Shown in pieces: positions 55,375 to 64,000 of a DNA stretch of 64,000 nt. This DNA is from Melampsora larici-populina 98AG31 (Eukaryota; Basidiomycota; Pucciniomycetes; Pucciniales; Melampsoraceae). Location of the stretch: contig NW_006768804.1 in the NCBI RefSeq assembly GCF_000204055.1, forward strand, positions 571,690-635,689, given 5' to 3'. Positions within the stretch are counted from its first letter, which is position 1, and each line of letters opens with the position of its first letter. Below the pieces are notes generated by a model. The model saw only the letters and a program-made list of their open reading frames with translations, was not told the DNA's origin and ran no database searches. The position numbers were made by a program, and so were the translations under genes.

Positions 55375-56927
55375 TTATTCACCGAGGATTTGAATGACTT
55401 CAGCGCGGGTGGGAGGGGCAAAATTCTCATTGGTGGGATAGTCGGCATACTTTGTTTTTCCAGTAAAGAGGGTTGCATCACGACGGAGTAACTCTTTAAA
55501 GAAACTGCGAGTTGTATGGGCATCAATATGCTGATACCTTTGAATGTAGAAAGATTGGCTGTGCTTACGCAGTCTCATATTTGACATTCTTTTGCGCTTT
55601 ATTCTCATCTCTGATCTCCTTCAAGATGCGATCAATGTGGAACCATTGTGACTGCTTGGCTGGGTGTGAAAGTTTGTATGAATTTAAAGTTTGCATTCGC
55701 TGGAAAGATGGTATTGAAGAGTCGGTTTCTAATCTTGTATCTTTGGATGATTAACAAACCCAATTACTTACAAGCAATATGATTCGGATCTTGATTTCAG
55801 GTTTGAGAACCTTCCCTATCTCTAGTTCGGTTGAAGCTTTTGATTTCTCAACACAGTAGTTATGTACCTGATTCAAAGACAGAGTCAGAGTGAATGAAAA
55901 CGTCATGAAACAGAAATCCAAGTACCTTGAGGTGTATTGTGTTAATCTCAGGAACTGGGATTGTGGGTGCAACATTAACCCTTGGTAGCACACCAATCAT
56001 GAGCTAAAAACAGCATACAAGAAAGACATTTTTAGTGGCGATTTAATTCACTTGAAGAGAAGAAGATGATCCTATTCACTTCACATACCTTGATTCGTAA
56101 TTCAGCCTTTGCATTTTTCATTGCATGGTTTTGCATGTGTGTCTTCACAGTTGAGGTAACACCCGAGCCACTTGTAGTTCCAAATCCTTCTGGGAAGTGG
56201 GAACGCTTAAAAGAATCGGTTTGTGCCATGATCGCCTCCTACATAGAACATAATCATGATCAGACTTAGATGGATTAAGGAATTGAGGAGGTGAAGAAAA
56301 ATGATAAGAGTAAAGCTTCACCCAGATGAGTCGGTCAAAAGAATCTTCAATGGGATCTGCATTCACTGAATCACTGTATGATGTGATTTTTGCACTGAGA
56401 AGGGTCTCTCAAGTGATTGCGTTGAGCCAATCCTATAACAAAAAAGGATTAGATAATGACATATTAGAAAATAAATGATTACTTGCCACATATGTAGCGC
56501 TTGGCTCCCATGACAACTTTTGTCGTTTATTTACAGTGGATTCATCTAAGTTTGACGGTCTAGACCGCACAGCTTGAAGTATGGATGTTGAAAGACAAAT
56601 ATAATTTTCATACTGGTTCTCTGGAGTTGATTTCTAAAGAAATCGATCAAGGAGTCAAAAGATGAATCAGAGATGATAATCCCATAGCAAGGAGATGGAG
56701 GATGAACTTACGCTGATGATTCTTGATGCCAAGTTACGATACTCTTCAGTCATACCTAACAGATCAGCAGTTTCATTGAATGTAGATGAAGTCAAGAAAG
56801 AATGATCACTTTGAATAGGACTTGCACGCCCTTGAGGAGAGGAAGGTCCAAAAAGTGCAGATGCGTCAAAAAGACCGGCCTGAGCTAAAGCATTGGGATC
56901 TATACTACTGTCACTGGAATCCGCCAT
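55375..56927 (-). CDS. Companion protein of the Plavaka element, unknown function
   Basis: Not recognised. A model of eight exons (56712-56927, 56483-56633, 56322-56365, 56089-56238, 55926-56003, 55772-55867, 55569-55699, 55375-55504) gives about 331 residues with all phases consistent. It opens MADSSDSSIDPNALAQAGLF; later come HFPEGFGTTSGSGVTSTVKT, NHAMKNAKAELRIKLMIGVL, QWFHIDRILKEIRDENK, and FFKELLRRDATLFTGKTK ending PPTRAEVIQILGE. No transmembrane segment or known catalytic motif was seen. The exon 2-3 junction is the weak point: the nearest acceptor leads into a TGA, so a later AG (before 56365) was used. It lies 0.6 kb downstream of the transposase on the same strand and inside the terminal repeats, so it is probably element-borne, perhaps an accessory factor like the second gene of plant CACTA elements. 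Confidence 0.6.
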
Positions 56928-57558
56928 TTGGTTTGATAATCGAAAGGAGAAGATGGTGATGCTGTTGACCGTCGAAGTGATCGATGGTGAGGGGGTGAGA
57001 TGATCCTAAATCGATGTCTTTGTACCCACTTGTGACATTCAAAGTTCACAGGTGGGTGTGACATGTGTGATCATCTTTCGAACACCATCTTGTGAATTAC
57101 ACATTTATTCAAACTCTTTACGCCACACTGTGCATTCAGATGAATGTTATCATTTATTCTTGACTTCTAGAATCAATCTGTTCTTTGGTTTTTGATTCTG
57201 CGCAGAAAATCAATATTTGATTGCTTATATTGCTTGAAGACTTTACATCTAAAGTTCATTATGTGTCCTTCAGCATTGGAAATCTTATATGCTCATATGT
57301 GATATATTGTTTGTTTCAATCAAAAATTTCTGTAAATATGATCAACTCCCAACAGCCATTTCCTTTGTGAGATGTGGACTTTCAAATCCTCTTGATTTTC
57401 TTGAAGTTGTGAATTTTTGAATCTCTAATTTTTTGAATTTTTTTATTTTTGGATGTTCTCAAATCACATTGATGGCTGTGTTTTATTTCCCAACTTGGGA
57501 TAGCACTTTAAGAGAAATTCTTTTAATTAAACCTTTTTCATTGAAACACAATTTACAC
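56928..57558. other. Spacer between the two Plavaka genes
   Basis: AT-rich, no coding. A GGTGGGTGTGACA-like repeat lies near 57010-57065. It is the likely promoter of the companion gene and the 3' end of the transposase gene. Confidence 0.4.
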
Positions 57559-60500
57559 CTAACCTGTAGAAAACAAACTACTCAAAGCCTCAAGTCTATC
57601 TTTATCAACTTGAGCCTTTTGCTGAGCTTTCTCTTCCTTCTTCCTAGCATTCTCTTCTTTTTTTTTAGACTTCTCTTCTTTCTTTGCTGCTTTCTCTTCC
57701 TCCTTTTTAAGCTTTGTCTTCTCCTTTTCCTCTGCTTGATTTGCTTTTTTTTCTTTGTTAACAACCCATTCATTCATACCTGATTCAATTGCAAGATCCC
57801 ACTCTTCAGGGGTAACATCAGAACTTGGGATGTTTGCAGCACGAAGGTGAATATCTGATGAGTATAAGGAAGCCGAGTTTATGATGTAGGAGGTGTTCTC
57901 AGTATGTTGGATCTCTTCAGTGAGCTTGATGGTCAGCCGTCGTTCAACTGTCCTCTGCTTTGTGAGTTTAACTTGGCATCCGTGATCATGACAGTTATGC
58001 TGAACATTTATCAGGCACTCAATAGCCTGAAGGCAGCATCAATCAAAGCTAATACGTATGATTCTATGAAAGAGAACATACCTTCAATTTTATCCAAACT
58101 TTTTTCCGGCTTTTACAAATCTCACGCATCATATAGAATGGATGGATTTCGGGAACACTTTGACACAATGTCAGCTCAACCACACAATCATCATCTGTTG
58201 CGACTGGGCTCCAAATTGATTCAATAATGCCAATAGATTTTAAAGCCTCTTTTTCCTTTTCTAGCATCTTTTTTCAGTAAGAGAGAGATTTAGAAATATC
58301 AGCCAAAAGGATATCTTCAATGAGGTATCTTAAAAAACGGCTAGAATGAATTACCCAAACAAATGAACCGTGCTTCAAATTTTGACCATTCGGCATCCTT
58401 ACATTGATAACCTTCTTCCACTCAGCCCTAGAGTTGAGCTGCACTAGATGTTCCGGCACATCAAGATCCACAGACGTGTCGGAAACTTCAAAAAGAGTTC
58501 AATACCATCAGTTAAAGAATGCAGATCTACTTCCACACATCTAACATAAGAAAACATACACTTGATATCATAGTGATTTTCTTTGGTAATTGGAAGTTTC
58601 AAACCCATAGTTTGTCGTACAGTGGAGTTAGCTTTAAATAAGCCAATTACTCCTGATCCGGCATGAGCATTACAGCATAGGTTTTCGTCATAAAATATTC
58701 CACCTGATAAGAGAGTACGAAGTAAACGGTATGTAGTAAAGGTGATTGCGATGTCATATCCTGGACTTTGTTTATTAGAATGGATTGAGCATCCACGGAG
58801 TACCCCATTGTATTGTTCAAACTTCTCTGTTGCAAACAAACAGGCTGGACCAAAGCGCTCCATGGAGTCGGTGAGATGGATCAGCATATGGAACTTTGGT
58901 TTATTCACCCATTGTGCATTATCTTGAATTGCATCCCGTAGAAACTGATTGATCAAGATCCGGATTTGATTTAAGTGAGCTTTTTCGTCGGTGTAACTGT
59001 TTTGGAATATGTAAGCTGAGAGATGACAGAGGGAAATCCACATCTTTCGTCTTTCTGGAGTGAGATAAGGAAAAAATACAAAAGGAGCCGCTTGTAAGGC
59101 TGTCCGAAAACCAGAACCCGCAAGACCACCAACATACTTGACCATTTGATCTGCCTGAATAGGTGGAACATTTAATCCATCAACATTAAACGAAGCCCAT
59201 CTTCCTTTCATTTCTGAGAGAAGACCAGCTGGAGTTTTTGCTACTGCATCCTTTGTCATATACTTTACTATCCCCAATAGTACAACATGAAGTATCTCTA
59301 CTGACGTATCCTTGTGACCATCAAAACCTGGAATAAACATGATCAAAAACTATTTATCAAAAGCAAAGAATAGATGACGTACCTTTCAGCCGTAGGAAAG
59401 GATTGTACAAGCGCTCACCAAGTTCTTCATTCTGCTTCACCCACTGATCTCTTGCTTCTTTCATTTTACCACTATATCGGAGGTCATGAAGTGAATCAAG
59501 AAATACTTGAGTGATCTTATCCCGCACTCCATTTTCTTTTGATAGGTCATCAATTTTTTTCTTTTGTCCGTGTGTTGCAGCCATCAGCCATATTTGTTTT
59601 GTGATACTAATTGTTGATGACCATTGACGATCTTGAAGATCCTATGAAATCAAAAAAATACAAATTTAGTTTCAGATCTCCTCTCCAAATAAAACACCTA
59701 TGAGAGGAACCATCTAAGCGTACAAAGACTCCATTGATTGTACTCAATCCCACAAAATTCGAAATATACTTTTTCGAAAGCTTCTCGTCTTGCGCGGACA
59801 CACCCAGAGTACACATTCGACATGGATGAAGTGCCATTGATGGGTTCATAGTATTTGTGATCTCGGCGTGCATAGGCGAGTCGCCAAGGTAGCACATTAC
59901 AACAACCATCACATGGACCGTTTTATCAATCGACTGATCATAGGTTGAGAATCCAATCTCGCCGAGTTTACTGATCATACAAATTTCAATATTTAAACAT
60001 GTAAACATTGTATCAGTCAAAGATTTCTTGATTGATGTAAAAGAAATGGACCTTACCCGAGTTCATCCACAACCTGCTCACCCAGCTCAAGTACAGCTGC
60101 TGAGTTAGTGGTAGCGTGAAAATGTATATTGTATTCTTGGTTTGTCAAACTTGGTGGAAGACCAGACAGTGTGAAATAGAAAGAGTCGTGTTTGTTCCAC
60201 TTTTTTGATTGATTGCCTGAAGTATCATCCGAGTAGAGTGTAATTGGAACATGTCTAATAAGTAATCCATTAGCCTTTGTCCGCCAAGGATTTGGAAGGG
60301 ATATCTCCTTCCAAAATAGCCGATCTTTCTCTGTTTGAATAAAAAAAATCTAATCAACAAAAATGGAGAGTCTCATAAATGTAGTTGAGCTTACGATATA
60401 TTTTCTCACCACAAATGTCTTTTAGCATACACCCATCTTTAGTCACCAGATTAGTATATTCAACTCTGAACTCCTTTATATTAATGTCCTCCAGATGTTC

Positions 60501-61912
60501 AGAGTCAAAATTTGGTTCAGCTTCAATCTCAAGCCGATAGGTTGTGTTTTGATTTTGAGATACGGTACCCAACCTCATGCACTTTGCAAATGTATCGGAT
60601 GTTGTCTTGTAAAAGTATATAGGAACTAATATATCCTGTGAGGCTAGCTGTACTGGCTCATAGATAAAGAATTGACCGGAAGATGTTTGAACCATTTGAA
60701 CCCGAAGATCTCTGGAGAATCCTTCGCGCCACTTTCTGGACTGTGAAAATCTGTTGATGACAGTTCCAGGCTCGTATTCAGGGATGAATTGTAAATGAGG
60801 ACAGACTTCAGGATTTGCTAATTCCTATAAACACAAAATAAGAGAACATGTGAGTAAAATCCAGTCCAGACCTTGATAGCTTGATAAGAATAACTTCCCT
60901 GTGACACAGTTTCTTGAATAGAGAGACCAAAACACGGATTTCCCAGAGCAGAGGTATTTTCAACAACATTTATTTTCAAGCGATTCTTTAGTCCTTCACG
61001 GACACCTCGTAAAACACTCCATGCCGGTAGTTTGACAGAAGCAACTACCAGAATTGCTCGCAAAATATCATATTGTAAGCGAGATAGTAAGTTTCTCATC
61101 GATCCCAACAAAAGCAATGCCAGAAAGTGCTGAAGTTCAGGCCACAAACATATTCAATTAGGCATCAAGAGTGTGTTTAAACTATATATCATGGAACATT
61201 ACGTACCTCTTTCTTTTTGAAAGGGTACCACTCTGCTTTCTCATTTTCGGCCAGAAATTTCCCCTCTTTGATCATCTGTAGCTCTTCCTCATTTTCTGGT
61301 TCAACTTGCTCCATTCTCTCTTCCTCTCCCTGATCCAACTCTTCAAATTGTCGAATTCCTTTTTCTAGAAGATCCTCAATATCTACCTTGGTTGGTCCGT
61401 CTCCTCGATACACCCAATCAAAATTCTTCAGAGCAAAGTAATCACGATACTCACTAGACCAAGGCTCTGGAGGGGCGACTTCTGATTCTATGTCTGAAGG
61501 AGAAGTATTGTCGGAGTTATCTGAGCTATATAATTCATCATAACATACAACTTTGGGCTCCTCATTGTCCATTGTTTGTACACCAAGCATGACATCTTCT
61601 TGTCCGGTCACATCAGCTGTTGAAGTTGATTCTTGTCCTATCATTCTTTCTTCAGCAAGAATAATTTCAACATTGTCTTTGTGCACTTTTGATTTTCGAT
61701 GCCTGTCATAAGTCTTCATTGTTCGACCAGAGCTACAGGCAGTACACCAATAGGTAGGTCCATCGGGACCTAAAGAAGTAACTTCAAAGTCTAAAATGCC
61801 GCCGAGTATGAGTTTTTGATAGGATCTCAAATTGTCTACAGTGCTTTTGGTAGGTATTTAGCAACTTACATTTTTCATGAATCGTTCCAACTGCGTTCTC
61901 TGAAAGGTTCAT
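57559..61912 (-). CDS. Plavaka transposase (CACTA / Tnp2-related)
   Basis: Eleven exons (61870-61912, 61207-61790, 60872-61129, 60395-60824, 60057-60330, 59724-59970, 59383-59641, 58560-59327, 58355-58485, 58082-58267, 57559-58026) join without a stop to 1,215 residues. Near the N-terminus is a C2H2 finger (YWCTACSSGRT..YDRHRKSKVH, residues 27-52), then an acidic linker. The catalytic core has LYSDDTSGNQSKKWNKHDSF (first Asp about 476), CYLGDSPMHAEITNT (second Asp about 561) followed by HPCRMC, then NPFLRLKGFDGHKDTSVEIL and FATEKFEQYNGVLRG (Glu about 868). These are hallmark Plavaka blocks. Further on are VQHNCHDHGC and a Lys/Glu-rich coiled-coil tail from about 1135. The intact frame and ends suggest a recently active element. 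Confidence 0.92.
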
Positions 61913-63508
61913 TTTTGATCAAATTACTTTTTGATAGGTGGCTTAAGAGCACACAGATGAAGTCGAATGCAAATTTGCTGAATGTGGAAAACCGACTTTG
62001 TTAAGCTTAACAAATTATCACTTGAAACTTTGAGAATAAGATGATTTGACTCAAATGTTGATTGTAGAAATTATCTCACACTCATTTGTTGCTTTTCATA
62101 AAGTTTGACAGTTTTTTGAGACAGCTCTTTGAGACTTTGTACACTCATAGAAAATTTCACACTCTGAGACTCAACGCAAAGACAACACTGAGGCGTGAGG
62201 GTATAAAAGAAAATCATAATCAAACAATACAAAGGCCGCTGGATTTACAAAAGGAGTTAAGCGTAAAGAGTAGATTTAAAAAGGTGAAAGGAAGAACAAC
62301 ATCCTCTGATACAAAGAATTTCCTAAGCGTACAGAAGTACTAAAGGAAAAACTCATGGCAGCAAAGATAGGTATAGAAATTCAAGACTACTATGAAGAAT
62401 TTCCTAAGCGTACGGAAGTACTAAAGGAAAAACTCATGGCAGCAAAGATAGTAATAGAAATTCAAGACTACTATGAAGAATTTCCTAAGCGTACAGAAGT
62501 ACTAAAGGAAAAACCCATGGCAGCAAAGATGAATAACATGGCTTACTGAAAGGAAAGCTAGAGAGCGTAGTATGAAATAGACAGTGAGAAAGCTGAACTG
62601 GGATTTTGAGGTAAATGCCATGCTCTTTTGCAAAGGGAGGACGGACTTGATGAAGGGAGGATTATATAGCAAAATTGCAGGGGCTGAATCAAACAAAAAT
62701 TATCTATACTTGCGGCGCTTCCCCTAATTTGTTTCAAAAGCACAGGGTTTTTTACCAGATTGGATGGATAGTTTCATTTGAGTGTTTGACTGACACATCG
62801 GGTAATCTCACCTTGGCTGTGTAACCAATTCGGTCAGCCTGGCGTTTAGAAATGCCCTGGGATCAAAGCAAAGGCACCCTTTGTTGAATATACTGCCACG
62901 GCGAAGCATTGTTCCAAATAAACCAAGGTTTTTTTTCACCAGATTGGCTGAATCAACCCCTCTTTCGAGCATTTCTCTTGATTCCTTGTTATTCTCAACT
63001 TGATGGCATAATTAATTCGATTACTCTACTTTTTTAGAAATGCCTTGTGATCGAGGGAAAGGCACTCTTTGTTAAAAATATGCCACAGTGAGTGGCTCAC
63101 AATTGCATGATACACGACCGAATGCTCAAAGACTGAACCAATGTCGAAAATTCTCGGCTCATATCAAAAATGAGTGCTTCCATGGTTAAACCATGAAATA
63201 CCCATGGCAAGTATCGGAATCGTTACGACAATTCTTTGGGATTCCAAACTCCGTTGGAATCCTGGCTGGTTCATGGCTATTACTCAGCTTGAAAATCTCG
63301 CACCAAAACAAGGATCGATCACGAGATTTTCTCGTGAGTGGGTCCCAAGATGTCTTTACCAAGCTTTCACGTGGTATTGCTGTGAAATCTCTTTAGACAT
63401 CACGCTGAACGGACTTCGGTAGGTTCGCGTGTTTTGAACCGATGATCGAACACCGACTTCTCCAGATCCCAATCACACCCACTCTCCCCTCAGAATCGAT
63501 CCTGTGGT
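61913..63508. other. Right (5') non-coding arm of the Plavaka element
   Basis: No host gene. It includes the 81-bp tandem repeat at 62314-62530 and two related blocks around 62755 and 62935 (TTTTTTACCAGATTGG / TTTTTTTTCACCAGATTGG, followed by similar sequence), a diverged duplication of about 180 bp. It ends in the terminal inverted repeat. Confidence 0.5.
62314..62530 (+). repeat. 81-bp tandem repeat, 2.7 copies
   Basis: Units start AAGAATTTCCTAAGCG at 62314, 62395 and 62476; the last is cut short. The unit is a multiple of three and open on the plus strand, giving a 27-residue peptide repeat (YYEEFPKRTEVLKEK), but the frame is only 64 codons and antisense to the element's genes, so coding is doubtful. 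Confidence 0.85.
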
Positions 63509-63509
63509 G

Positions 63510-64000
63510 TATGTTGTTGCAGGAATAATCAATCTTGATTTTTGTTTTGGTAAATTTGGATATTCTTTCCATTCATGAATTATTGAATGAGTAATAAGGA
63601 ATATATCAATCAAGCTCAAAAAAGAAAAAGAAAACAATTTGAAGTTGAACAAAGCTCAGGTTTCAACTTGAAAAAGTACAGCCCTTTGCATGATTGATGA
63701 CTTTGGAGAAAACAAAACCTTGAGTTTTCAACAAAAAAACCCCTAAGTTTTTTCAAAAAGTGATCAAGTTTTTTCAAAAACTTACTGAGTTTTTCAAAAA
63801 CTCATCAACTTTTGAAAATTTCACAAAAAACTCATTGACTTTCTCAAAGACTTGGTCACTTTTTGATAAAAATCAAGGTTTTTTTTCTTCAAAGTCATCA
63901 ATAGGGGCTCTCAAACCTGACCCGGTTTTCAAAAACCCAGTTGACCCAGTTGACTTTCTTGGCAGTAACTTTGTAATATAAATTTACAAGCTTGGTGCTC
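63510..64000. other. Right flank, low-complexity
   Basis: No gene. Bases 63720-63890 consist of diverged repeats of an ACTTTTTCAAAAA/TTTTTGAAAAAGT kind, able to fold into several hairpins. Confidence 0.4.

Larger units (their letters stand above)
54662..63509 (-). mobile_element. Complete Plavaka-type (CACTA superfamily) transposon
   Basis: The ends are CACCACAGGATTGATTC (left, 54662) and its complement with one mismatch (right, ending 63509); the match continues 3 bp outwards. A 2-bp TA flanks both sides, so the target duplication is weakly defined. The left end holds about 400 bp of repeated TTCACCGTG / CATGGTGAA-like motifs (54670-55100), probable subterminal transposase sites. The right end holds an 81-bp tandem repeat. 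Two genes lie inside, both on the minus strand: an intact Plavaka transposase and a 331-residue companion gene. Total 8,848 bp. Confidence 0.88.

Noticed and set aside
55375..55608. A 31-nt intron, or an independent small gene starting MRIKRKRMS
   Set aside because: A 64-nt intron ending CTCGCAG (before 55504) joins the upstream exon in phase and gives a normal intron size.
56365..56482. In-frame TGA after DWLNAIT in the Plavaka companion gene
   Set aside because: It appears only if the first AG (TTATAG) is used as acceptor. A later acceptor keeps the frame open. The junction stays uncertain, so no nonsense mutation is claimed.
1..64000. CRISPR array, rRNA or tRNA genes
   Set aside because: The direct repeats seen belong to LTRs or simple tandem arrays without spacer structure, and no tRNA or rRNA signature was found by eye. 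A tRNAscan and Rfam search would be decisive.

Overview
The window looks like a TE-rich stretch of a basidiomycete nuclear genome, most likely a rust fungus (Pucciniales) and possibly a Melampsora. This is inference from several things seen in the sequence: host genes are split by short introns (mostly 65-120 nt, GT-AG), telomere-type TTAGGG units occur, a Plavaka-type CACTA transposon is present, and there is a multi-copy family of signal-peptide proteins. No tRNA, rRNA or CRISPR was recognised. Host gene models were built by hand from splice signals and reading-frame continuity.

Host genes. A cap-binding complex small subunit (CBC2/CBP20) lies at 373-1266 on the minus strand. A D-amino-acid oxidase (29034-30618, plus) has six exons, one of only 16 nt. 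On the minus strand are an NDR/LATS-type AGC kinase (46788-50651, nine exons) and a cell-wall-integrity type MAP kinase kinase (52001-54109, five exons). Two intact paralogues of a secreted-protein family (2369-5304 and 43271-45788, both minus) share a signal peptide, a long Ser/Asn/Pro-rich middle and a conserved C-terminal domain of about 200 residues. Two decayed copies of the family (6118-6780 plus 14820-15240, and 38340-38950) lie between them, so the region appears to be an old same-strand array of this family broken up by transposons.

Mobile DNA. (1) A young Ty1/copia element (7879-14321) has 890-bp LTRs that look identical, an ATATT target duplication and one open gag-pol frame. (2) An older Ty3/gypsy element (15507-25492) has 350-bp LTRs and a GAGGG duplication. 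Its gag is split by a 1.4-kb CACTA-type non-autonomous element (16447-17839), its integrase is split by a solo-LTR-like insert (22492-24116), and its pol carries two in-frame stops. (3) A LINE remnant (26640-28260) carries its own MITE. (4) A Mutator-like element (31263-37232) has a perfect 9-bp target duplication and encodes a transposase fused to an OTU-type cysteine protease. It sits inside a PIF/Harbinger-like element (31110-38153, TTA duplication). (5) A complete 8.8-kb Plavaka/CACTA element (54662-63509) encodes an intact 1,215-residue transposase and a second, 331-residue gene of unknown function.

The strongest candidates for something undescribed are the secreted-protein family with its symmetric phase-1 exons, the MULE transposase-OTU fusion nested in a Harbinger-like element, and the companion gene of the Plavaka element.
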